Assembly (NCBI GenBank): GCA_001804345.1
Contig: MHFU01000166.1
Coordinates: forward strand, 1 to 14,846
Length of the DNA: 14,846 bases
Reading direction: 5' to 3'
Origin: Omnitrophica bacterium RIFOXYB12_FULL_50_7
GTDB taxonomy: Bacteria; Omnitrophota; Omnitrophia; Omnitrophales; Aquincolibacteriaceae
Shown one piece after another: positions 7,075 to 13,044 of this stretch (position 1 is its first letter; each line of letters opens with the position of its first letter). The notes under the pieces were generated by a model, which saw only the letters and a program-made list of their open reading frames with translations, was not told where the DNA came from and ran no database searches. The position numbers and the translations under genes were made by a program.

Positions 7075-7539
7075 ATGAGATATACCACAAAGACGGAATA
7101 CGGGGTTATTTGCCTGGCGCACATGGCTAAGAAGCCTTGGCCGGGGGCGAGTGTTGCCAAAGAGATCGCCGAGCACGAAGGGTTTTCCGTGACTTTTACG
7201 GAGAAGATTTTGCAGGGGCTCAGGCGGGCCGGCATCACTACTTCCCAACAGGGGAATAAAGGCGGGTGGACCTTGACCCGTCCATCGAGTGAGATCACCT
7301 TGAAAGAGATCATCGAGGCTTTGGAAGGAAGCACCTTCGAGGCCTTTTGCGACATCAAGCACCGGAAGAGCATCGTTTGTACCCATTTTTCATTATGTAA
7401 ATTAAAACCGGTTTGGTACAAGACACAGAAAACCCTGGATGAGCTCTACGAAAAGATTACGCTAGAGATGATTGCAGAAGACAGGCTGGGCGGAGTGCCC
7501 AAACCCGAGCTTGTGTTTGCTCCGAGGAAGAAGCCATGA
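7075..7539 (+). CDS. Rrf2/IscR-like Fe-S-sensing transcription regulator
   Basis: A 154-residue Rrf2-family protein. It opens MRYTTKTEYGVICL, then has a winged helix-turn-helix: recognition region EGFSVTFTEKILQGLRRAGI and wing SQQGNKGGWTLTRP, typical of the family. Cys92, Cys102 and Cys108 (spacing C-x9-C-x5-C) lie where IscR-type proteins bind a cluster; IscR has C-x5-C-x5-C, so the first gap here is longer. The ATG at 7075 with GGGGAG upstream was chosen over an in-frame GTG at 6988, which lies inside the inverted repeat. Its stop overlaps sufB as ATGA, tying it to the suf operon as its likely regulator. It could repress the locus when clusters are plentiful. Repressor or activator mode cannot be read from sequence. 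Confidence 0.93.
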   Translation: MRYTTKTEYGVICLAHMAKKPWPGASVAKEIAEHEGFSVTFTEKILQGLRRAGITTSQQGNKGGWTLTRPSSEITLKEIIEALEGSTFEAFCDIKHRKSIVCTHFSLCKLKPVWYKTQKTLDELYEKITLEMIAEDRLGGVPKPELVFAPRKKP

Positions 7540-8972
7540 CAGATGCCGACTCTTTTATTCCTAAGGACTACGCGTATGGTTTCGTAACTCCGGTTGATTC
7601 GGATGCCGCGCCGCGTGGTCTTAGTGAAGACACGATTCGTTTCATTTCCAAAAAGAAGAATGAACCCGCTTTCATGCTCGAGTGGCGCCTCGCCGCTTAC
7701 CGAGAATGGCTCAAGATGAAAGAGCCCGACTGGTCGAGCGTTCGTTATCCCAAGATCGATTATCAGGACATTATTTATTATTCCGCACCGAAGCAAAAAA
7801 AGGATGGGCCGCAAAGCCTCGCGGATGTGGATCAGGAGATCCTCAAGACCTACGAGAAGCTCGGGATTCCCCTGGAGGAGCAGAAAATGCTGGCAGGCGT
7901 GGCCGTGGATGCGGTCTTTGACAGCGTCTCTGTCGCGACGACCTACAAGGCGAAGCTTAAGGAATACGGGATCATCTTCTGTTCTTTTTCGGAGGCGGTG
8001 CGCGAGCATCCGGAGCTTGTGAAAAAATATCTGGGGTCCGTGGTGCCAGTGAAAGATAACTTTTTTGCGGCGCTCAATTCCGCGGTTTTTAGCGACGGTT
8101 CCTTTTGTTATATTCCGAAGGGCGTGCGCTGTCCGATGGAGCTTTCAACTTACTTTCGCATTAACGCCATGGATACAGGCCAATTCGAGCGAACTTTGAT
8201 CGTGGCGGATGAAGGAAGTTTTGTGAGCTATCTCGAGGGCTGCACCGCGCCGATCCGTGACAAGAACCAGCTTCACGCTGCCGTGGTGGAGCTTGTGGCA
8301 CATGAAAAAGCCTCGATTAAATATTCGACGGTACAGAATTGGTATGCGGGCGATAAAGACGGCAAAGGTGGTATTTATAATTTCGTGACAAAGCGCGGGC
8401 TTTGCCAGGGCGCGTATTCCAAGATCTCGTGGACGCAGGTTGAAACCGGCTCCGCGATCACCTGGAAATATCCGAGCTGTATCCTGCAGGGTGATCACTC
8501 AGTCGGCGAATTTTATTCGGTGGCGGTGGTCAATAACCATCAGCAGGCCGATACCGGGACTAAGATGATTCATCTCGGTGCGCACACAAAAAGCACGATC
8601 ATCTCCAAAGGCATTTCCGCGCGCTTCGGCAGGAACACTTATCGCGGGCTTGTGAAGATCACGCCCAAGGCCACGGGATCGCGGAATTATACCCAGTGCG
8701 ATTCGCTTCTGATGGGAGACAAGTGCGGCGCGAACACGTTCCCGACGATCGAAGTGAGTAACCGGACCTCGAGCGCGGAACATGAGGCCACGACATCCAA
8801 GATCAATGAAGACCAGCTTTTTTATTGCCGGCAGCGCGGCATGTCCCAGGAGAATGCCATCTCCATGATCGTTCACGGTTTTTGTAAGGAAGTCTTCAAA
8901 AATCTTCCGATGGAGTTCGCCGTCGAGGCCCAGAAGCTCATGAGTGTGATGCTTGAGGGGAGTGTTGGCTAA
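7536..8972 (+). CDS. sufB: Fe-S cluster scaffold protein SufB
   Basis: A 478-residue SufB, near the usual 470-495. SufB pairs with SufD and two SufC subunits in the SufBC2D complex, on which Fe-S clusters are built in the cytoplasm. Hallmarks are RCPMELSTYFRIN, SYLEGCTAP with Cys236 (equivalent by position to the sulfur-accepting Cys254 of E. coli), the beta-helix core, GDKCGANTFPTIEV with Cys397 (equivalent to Cys405), EHEATTSKINEDQLFYCRQRG and the C-terminal FAVEAQKLMSVMLEGSVG. Its start overlaps the Rrf2 stop by 4 bp, so the two are translationally coupled. Unusually, sufC does not follow; two unrelated genes and several palindromes intervene. The stop codon lies in a perfect hairpin. Confidence 0.98.
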   Translation: MTDADSFIPKDYAYGFVTPVDSDAAPRGLSEDTIRFISKKKNEPAFMLEWRLAAYREWLKMKEPDWSSVRYPKIDYQDIIYYSAPKQKKDGPQSLADVDQEILKTYEKLGIPLEEQKMLAGVAVDAVFDSVSVATTYKAKLKEYGIIFCSFSEAVREHPELVKKYLGSVVPVKDNFFAALNSAVFSDGSFCYIPKGVRCPMELSTYFRINAMDTGQFERTLIVADEGSFVSYLEGCTAPIRDKNQLHAAVVELVAHEKASIKYSTVQNWYAGDKDGKGGIYNFVTKRGLCQGAYSKISWTQVETGSAITWKYPSCILQGDHSVGEFYSVAVVNNHQQADTGTKMIHLGAHTKSTIISKGISARFGRNTYRGLVKITPKATGSRNYTQCDSLLMGDKCGANTFPTIEVSNRTSSAEHEATTSKINEDQLFYCRQRGMSQENAISMIVHGFCKEVFKNLPMEFAVEAQKLMSVMLEGSVG

Positions 8973-8995
8973 AAAGAGCGAAGCCCTTTTTAGCC
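8967..8995. repeat. Hairpin spanning the sufB stop codon
   Basis: GGCTAAAAAG (8967-8976) and CTTTTTAGCC (8986-8995) form a perfect 10-bp stem with a 9-base loop. The stop codon TAA (8970-8972) lies in the left arm. The T-run sits inside the stem with no T-tract after it, so termination would be weak at best. Confidence 0.65.
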
Positions 8996-9065
8996 GGGGA
9001 ACGGCAAACGGGAAACGGTTAACGTGAAAAGCATTTTGCTTGCGTTCCCCGTTACCCGTTCCCCG
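8995..9065. repeat. Heptad-phased palindrome H2 (AACG core)
   Basis: AACG recurs exactly every 7 bases at 9000, 9007, 9014 and 9021. The complementary CGTT recurs at 9043, 9050 and 9057. The ends CGGGGAACGG and CCGTTCCCCG pair, and the centre has an AAGCA/TGCTT mini-hairpin. It abuts the sufB stop hairpin. Confidence 0.8.
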
Positions 9066-9180
9066 CAGTGATAAGGCAAGTTCAGATGTGAAGTAGGCTT
9101 GTATTGGGAGGTGGGAGTTTGTCGGAATTCAAAAACATTACAATGGGTAATTTGAAACCTTACAATAACCTTCCAACGTT
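9066..9180. other. Non-coding stretch with no recognised signal
   Basis: About 115 bases between two palindromes in the 318-bp gap after sufB. I see no supported gene, no good promoter and no clear repeat, apart from a short ATTAC/GTAAT dyad near 9140. Confidence 0.5.
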
Positions 9181-9267
9181 GGGGACTGGCTCATTTTTCG
9201 AGAAGAGGGACAGACACCCCGCCGTTGGCGGGAGAGCCAGTCCCTTCGAAATAAGCGCCTGTCCCCC
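9181..9267. repeat. Compound REP-like palindrome upstream of the inserted genes
   Basis: GGGACTGGCTC (9182-9192) pairs perfectly with GAGCCAGTCCC (9234-9244). Inside are GAGGGACAGACACC and the hairpin CCCGCC/GGCGGG (9218-9232). Outside on the right, read on the opposite strand, is GGGGGACAGGCGC followed by TTATTTCGA. The left unit likewise reads GGGGACTGGCTC followed by ATTTTTCGA. The segment is therefore two related units facing each other. Confidence 0.75.
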
Positions 9268-9290
9268 CTTATTGAACGGAGGAGATAGAG

Positions 9291-10211
9291 ATGATTAAAA
9301 AGGCGGCTTTTACGAAATTTTTTTGTTTGATAGGTATGATTATTTTGGGTTTGTCTGATCCGGTGAATGCTGATGTAATACCTCTGCATCAAGGCTACAA
9401 ATTAAATGGGAAAGTAGTCAAGGAGCAAGTCATCTTCATGCAAAATGCAACGGTTGCTTTAAGAGAGACATTTTTTCTTATTAAACGTAACCCGATGACA
9501 GGCGGTTCGATATGGAAGTTTGAATTCGATAATACCTTTATAGGGAAAATCGCAGACTGTGAACTAACGCAGGAATTTCAATCTCGTAGCGGCATCAAGA
9601 CTAATCGTTATGAGGCGGCATCGTACAAAGCGTTTCAGCCGGGCAGGGTCACGGTGCGTGTTTTAAGAAGCGAGGAGAAATATGTAGGTAGTTCCGGGGG
9701 ACGGCTTAGATTTAAACCCACCGGAAGGTTTACAATTTACGCAACCTTTGTTGTGGATGTCGTGTCTCCTTCTGAATTGGTGCGGAATGTGTCTGAGACA
9801 ACCGGTGATAATCTGGTAGAGGTCGAGTTAGTGCCTTCTGGCTCCGTATTTAGAACGGAGGAATATGGCTGGTTAACGATAGGCGCTTCTGAAAGAAGCA
9901 GCACCCGGCACAAATGGAAGAATCTGACATATCAATTAAACGAAAAAGGTCCCTACGGTAAGGTGACACGTAACGCTTTAAACCCTGAAGTGTCCGGCTG
10001 GGGTAAATTATTAAAAGGGTCTTGGGATGGCGTGCCATTTCAACATGGCGTCAAACTTGCAGTGGGCTACTGGAAAGCGCCGGGTATGTACCAATATATG
10101 GTTCACCTTAAGGCTAATATCCAACCCTCAGGGGAAACCAAAACATTTTCCTCGAAGCCTATCACGGTAGAAATAGTTAAACCGACGCGGCGCGAGGGTA
10201 AGAGGAAGTGA
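9291..10211 (+). CDS. Unrecognised secreted protein between sufB and sufC
   Basis: A 306-residue protein I do not recognise. Residues 1-27 look like a Sec signal: positively charged MIKKAAFTK, a hydrophobic core, and a cut after VNA. The rest alternates short beta strands, with many Thr, Ser, Gly and aromatic residues and no obvious catalytic motif. The end, TKTFSSKPITVEIVKP, closely resembles the end of the next protein (GIFTSNPITIEVFEK), suggesting a shared Ig-like beta-sandwich domain at the C-terminus. The ATG has a strong GGAGGAGA ribosome site. Codons look more AT-rich than the suf genes around it, a possible sign of later arrival. It has no evident link to Fe-S assembly. A cell-surface or periplasmic role is inferred only from the signal peptide. 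Confidence 0.85.
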   Translation: MIKKAAFTKFFCLIGMIILGLSDPVNADVIPLHQGYKLNGKVVKEQVIFMQNATVALRETFFLIKRNPMTGGSIWKFEFDNTFIGKIADCELTQEFQSRSGIKTNRYEAASYKAFQPGRVTVRVLRSEEKYVGSSGGRLRFKPTGRFTIYATFVVDVVSPSELVRNVSETTGDNLVEVELVPSGSVFRTEEYGWLTIGASERSSTRHKWKNLTYQLNEKGPYGKVTRNALNPEVSGWGKLLKGSWDGVPFQHGVKLAVGYWKAPGMYQYMVHLKANIQPSGETKTFSSKPITVEIVKPTRREGKRK

Positions 10212-10218
10212 CGAAACA

Positions 10219-10230
10219 GGGTCCGTCCCC
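10219..10230. repeat. Single REP-like box
   Basis: On the opposite strand this reads GGGGACGGACCC followed by TGTTTCG. It matches the units at 9181-9267 (GGGGACAGGCGC, then TTATTTCG). It is an unpaired copy in the 36-bp gap between the two secreted-protein genes. Confidence 0.45.
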
Positions 10231-10247
10231 TTGTTGAAAGGAATGAA

Positions 10248-10832
10248 ATGATGAAAAAAATATTGTTCGGAATCGCGGCGTTGTGCTTAGCGGCAACGGT
10301 CGGGTATTGCCAGGAAAAGACTTCGCCGCTCCAACTCACCATCAAATCCGACAAGCAGGTGTATGAGGTGGGGGAGGAGATAAGTCTCACAGGCTATTTT
10401 AAGAGCTCTTCATCAGGGGAAATCTATATTGTTAAAGATTATATGCCACTGAAGTATTGTCGGTTAAAAGTGAGTGTCCCTGGTGGAAATGTATTTGAGC
10501 ATGACCCTAATCCGTGGCAACAATTCGCTGGAGCTCCACCAAGTTCTTACATTGCTCTCAAACCGAATGAAGGCATAGAGTATTTTTCTGTTAAAACAAA
10601 AGCGGGAGAATCAATGGGAGATAGAGACAATTGGTCGTCTGTAACATCCAATGAGTCGTCTCTAGTTCCATTTGTCGCAAAAGGTGTCTATGAAATTAGA
10701 TTTGAATATATAAATCTAACGCCAACAAAAAAAGATGCTTTGAAAGGTATTTTTACCTCCAACCCCATCACCATCGAGGTGTTTGAGAAGGGGAAAAATA
10801 GCGCAACGGTCAACGCTCAACGCGCAACGTAA
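10248..10832 (+). CDS. Unrecognised secreted Ig-like protein
   Basis: A 194-residue protein with a Sec signal (MMKKILFGIAALCLAATVGYC, cut probably near YCQ; the Cys lacks a good lipobox). The mature part begins LQLTIKSDKQVYEVGEEISL, a pattern typical of the first strands of Ig-like or macroglobulin-type beta-sandwich domains. It ends with YEIRFEYINL and FTSNPITIEVFEK. I cannot assign a function. The gene starts at ATGATG with GAAAGGA upstream; the second ATG (10251) is an equal candidate. It lies 36 bp after another secreted-protein gene with a similar C-terminal strand, so the two probably work together. The last residues (SATVNAQRAT) are encoded by the left arm of heptad palindrome H3, so the natural C-terminus may once have been shorter or different. 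Confidence 0.85.
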   Translation: MMKKILFGIAALCLAATVGYCQEKTSPLQLTIKSDKQVYEVGEEISLTGYFKSSSSGEIYIVKDYMPLKYCRLKVSVPGGNVFEHDPNPWQQFAGAPPSSYIALKPNEGIEYFSVKTKAGESMGDRDNWSSVTSNESSLVPFVAKGVYEIRFEYINLTPTKKDALKGIFTSNPITIEVFEKGKNSATVNAQRAT

Positions 10833-10870
10833 AAACTTATTCGTTGTGCGTTGCGCTTTGCGCGTTGCGC
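10801..10870. repeat. Heptad-phased palindrome H3 (CAACG core)
   Basis: CAACG recurs every 7 bases at 10804, 10811, 10818 and 10825. The complement recurs at 10842, 10849, 10856 (as CTTTG) and 10863. The 29-base arms (10801-10829 and 10842-10870) pair at 24 of 29 positions around a 12-base AT-rich loop. The left arm encodes the end of the upstream protein; the right arm ends 18 bp before the sufC start. Confidence 0.85.
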
Positions 10871-10888
10871 GTGACAAGAGGAGTAACA

Positions 10889-11629
10889 ATGTTAGAAATC
10901 AAAAACTTACACGTTAGCGTTGAAGGGGTGGAGATCCTGAAGGGGATCGATTTGAAGGTGAATGCCGGAGAAGTGCACGCGATCATGGGGCCGAACGGTT
11001 CCGGGAAAAGTACGCTTGCGCGTGTTCTGGCAGGGCATCCGGCGTACGTCGTGACCAAGGGAATCGTCACTTATGAAGGCAAAGATCTTTTGGCCATACC
11101 GGTTGAAGAGAGGGCGCGGCAGGGTGTGTTCCTGGCGTTCCAGTATCCAATCGATATTCCGGGTGTGAACAATGCCTATTTTCTGAAGGCTGCGCTGAAT
11201 GAGATCCGCAAGGCGAAGGGCCTGGAAGAGCTGGATGCCATGGAATTTCTCGAACTCCTCAAGGAAAAGATGAAGATCGTGGAAATGGATGCGAGTTTCC
11301 TGAATCGTCCTGTCAATGAGGGGTTCTCCGGCGGTGAGAAAAAACGCAATGAGATCCTTCAGATGGCGGTTCTCTCGCCAAAGCTCGCGATTCTTGACGA
11401 AACGGATTCCGGTCTCGATATCGATGCGCTTAAGATCGTGGCAGGCGGGGTGGACAAAATGCGCAGCCCCGATCGCGCGATCCTCTTGGTGACGCATTAT
11501 CAGAGAATGCTCGATTACATTACGCCGGACTATGTGCATGTGCTTATGGGCGGGAAGATCGTGCTGTCGGGCGGCAAAGACCTCGCGTTCAAGCTTGAAG
11601 AAAAAGGGTATGAGTGGGTGCGGGCATGA
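10889..11629 (+). CDS. sufC: Fe-S assembly ATPase SufC
   Basis: A 246-residue ABC-type ATPase, the usual size for SufC. It binds SufB and SufD and uses ATP to remodel the complex for cluster assembly. The Walker A motif GPNGSGKST is at residues 34-42, the Q-loop sits in FLAFQYP, the signature reads FSGGEKKRNEI, Walker B is LAILDETDSGLD, and the switch His is in LLVTHYQRML. The ATG at 10889 is preceded by a strong AAGAGGAG ribosome site; an in-frame GTG at 10844 lies in repeat DNA and is rejected. SufC is separated from sufB by two unrelated genes, so its expression may depend on long readthrough or on an unseen internal promoter. The stop codon lies in a perfect hairpin, with a heptad palindrome before sufD. 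Confidence 0.98.
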   Translation: MLEIKNLHVSVEGVEILKGIDLKVNAGEVHAIMGPNGSGKSTLARVLAGHPAYVVTKGIVTYEGKDLLAIPVEERARQGVFLAFQYPIDIPGVNNAYFLKAALNEIRKAKGLEELDAMEFLELLKEKMKIVEMDASFLNRPVNEGFSGGEKKRNEILQMAVLSPKLAILDETDSGLDIDALKIVAGGVDKMRSPDRAILLVTHYQRMLDYITPDYVHVLMGGKIVLSGGKDLAFKLEEKGYEWVRA

Positions 11630-11643
11630 CGAAGTCATGCCCG
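11621..11643. repeat. Hairpin spanning the sufC stop codon
   Basis: CGGGCATGAC (11621-11630) and its exact complement (11634-11643) form a 10-bp stem with a GAA loop. The stop codon TGA (11627-11629) lies in the left arm. There is no T-tract. Confidence 0.7.
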
Positions 11644-11725
11644 GTCGATAGTACATGGTACATAGTACATAGCGCGCGGAGCGCGAAGCTTTTCCATGTA
11701 CCAAGTACTATGTACTATGTACCGG
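11641..11725. repeat. Heptad-phased palindrome H4 (GTACAT core)
   Basis: GTACAT recurs every 7 bases at 11651, 11658 and 11665. The complementary series is ATGTAC at 11696, AAGTAC at 11703, and ATGTAC at 11710 and 11717. The ends CCGGT (11641-11645) and ACCGG (11721-11725) pair, and the centre has a CGCGC-GGA-GCGCG mini-hairpin (11673-11685). It fills almost the entire sufC-sufD gap and ends just before the sufD ribosome site. Confidence 0.85.
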
Positions 11726-11732
11726 AGAAGTC

Positions 11733-12986
11733 ATGGAACTAAAACAATACCAAGATGCGTTTGAAATGTTGAAGAAGGGTCGTCAATGCGATCTGTCGTG
11801 GCTCTTTCGTCTGCGCGAAGAGGGGATGGCGGCTTTTCTCCAAAAAGGATTTCCGACGGTGAAGGATAACGCGTGGCGGTACACGGATGTGACGGCGATC
11901 CGAGAGGCTGCTTTTGTTCCAGAGGGAGAAAGCATTCAACCTGCCAGGCTGGACAGGCCCCTGGAAGGTGTCGAGGTTCTGGATATTTTCGTGGCGATTA
12001 AGACGTTCCCTGAACTTCTGGAAAAGTATCTGGGGCGGCAGGCAGGTCACGAAGGCAATCCTTTCACTGCTTTAAACACGGGATTATTCAGGAGTGGGAC
12101 TTTTATCCGGATCTCCGACGGTGTTATTTTAAAAGAACCGATCCGCATTGTTCATTCCGCTTCGCCGGCCCGGAAGGCCGGCGCCTTTCAGCGCCGGACA
12201 ATCATTCTGATGGGAAAGGGCAGCAAAGCGTCGATTGTGGAAACTTACGTGGCGGGAGATGGACAAAATTATTTTACGAACGCCGTGACGGAAATAGTTC
12301 TTGAGGAAGGCGCTCAAATGGAACATTGCAAGATCCAGCAGGAAGCTCCCGAGGCCTTTCATATCGCGATGACGCAAGTGGCCCAGCGTCGCGGGAGTTC
12401 TTTTGTTTCATTTGCACTTTCAACCGGTGCTCGGCTCATGCGAAATGATTGTCGCGTGGCACTCACGGAAGAAGGCGCGTCCTGTGAACTGAACGGGCTT
12501 TATCTGGGAGATAAGGATCAGGTTCTAGATCACCAGACTTTTGTAGATCATCAGAAACCGGATGGCAAAAGCGATCAATTTTTCAAGGGGCTTTTGGCCG
12601 GAAATTCCCGGGGTGTTTTTCGAGGGCATGTTATGGTGCGCCAGGACGCCCAGCGGACTGATGCACATCAAACCAATAAGAATCTGCTTCTTTCGGATAC
12701 CGCGAAGGTTGATACCCAGCCGCAGCTTGAGATCCTTGCCGATGACGTTAAGTGCGGTCACGGCTCGGCCATCGGCCAGCTCCAGGAAGATGCGGTTTTT
12801 TATTTGCGCTCACGGGGGATTGGCGAAAAAGAAGCAGCGCGCATGCTGGCTCAGGGGTTTGCCCGGGAAGTGATCGAACGTTCGAGCCTGAGTTTCATGA
12901 AAGAAACCTTGTTGGAACTTGTGAGTGAGAAGCTGGGAAAACAATTTAATTCGCTCAACGGGCAATGGGCAACGGGCAACGAATAG
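11733..12986 (+). CDS. sufD: Fe-S cluster assembly protein SufD
   Basis: A 417-residue SufD, the partner of SufB in the SufBC2D scaffold. It opens with a helical region including FPTVKDNAWRYTDV, a family hallmark, followed by the beta-helix core and the C-terminal RSRGIGEKEAARMLAQGFAREV. His343 in KCGHGSAIGQL corresponds by context to E. coli His360, implicated in cluster formation or iron delivery. The ATG has GGAGAAG upstream. Two features are odd. The segment SPARKAGAFQRR is encoded by overlapping GC-rich hairpins (12163-12197). The last residues (NGQWATGNE) come from the left arm of heptad palindrome H5 and probably extend the natural C-terminus. Neither breaks the frame, and all the conserved core is present. 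Confidence 0.96.
   Translation: MELKQYQDAFEMLKKGRQCDLSWLFRLREEGMAAFLQKGFPTVKDNAWRYTDVTAIREAAFVPEGESIQPARLDRPLEGVEVLDIFVAIKTFPELLEKYLGRQAGHEGNPFTALNTGLFRSGTFIRISDGVILKEPIRIVHSASPARKAGAFQRRTIILMGKGSKASIVETYVAGDGQNYFTNAVTEIVLEEGAQMEHCKIQQEAPEAFHIAMTQVAQRRGSSFVSFALSTGARLMRNDCRVALTEEGASCELNGLYLGDKDQVLDHQTFVDHQKPDGKSDQFFKGLLAGNSRGVFRGHVMVRQDAQRTDAHQTNKNLLLSDTAKVDTQPQLEILADDVKCGHGSAIGQLQEDAVFYLRSRGIGEKEAARMLAQGFAREVIERSSLSFMKETLLELVSEKLGKQFNSLNGQWATGNE
12163..12197. repeat. Overlapping GC-rich hairpins inside sufD
   Basis: CGCCGGCC (12163-12170) pairs with GGCCGGCG (12176-12183). Alternatively, CCGGCGC (12178-12184) pairs with GCGCCGG (12191-12197). The two folds are mutually exclusive and are read in frame. 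Confidence 0.5.
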
Positions 12987-13018
12987 CCTTTACGTTGAAC
13001 TTTGCACGTTGACCGTTG
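12956..13018. repeat. Heptad-phased palindrome H5 (CAACG core)
   Basis: Left heptads start at 12956 (CAACGGG), 12963 (CAATGGG), 12970 (CAACGGG) and 12977 (CAACGAA). Complementary cores start at 12993 (CGTTG), 13000 (CTTTG), 13007 (CGTTG) and 13014 (CGTTG). The left arm encodes the sufD C-terminus, with the stop codon in the spacer. It lies just upstream of the sufS ribosome site. Confidence 0.85.
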
Positions 13019-13044
13019 AACCCGAAGAAGGATGAGGACGTGAA

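Noticed and set aside
9104..9298. A 64-aa + strand open frame before the first inserted secreted-protein gene
   Set aside because: Most of it runs through the REP-like palindrome, the peptide shows no family features, and it overlaps the ribosome site and start of the better-supported gene.
10844..10888. Upstream GTG start for sufC
   Set aside because: The added residues come from heptad palindrome H3, while ATG 10889 has a strong ribosome site and gives the normal SufC length.
10907..11704. A 265-aa minus-strand open frame across sufC
   Set aside because: It mirrors sufC codons and has a His-rich, non-protein-like composition; sufC on the + strand is complete and conserved.
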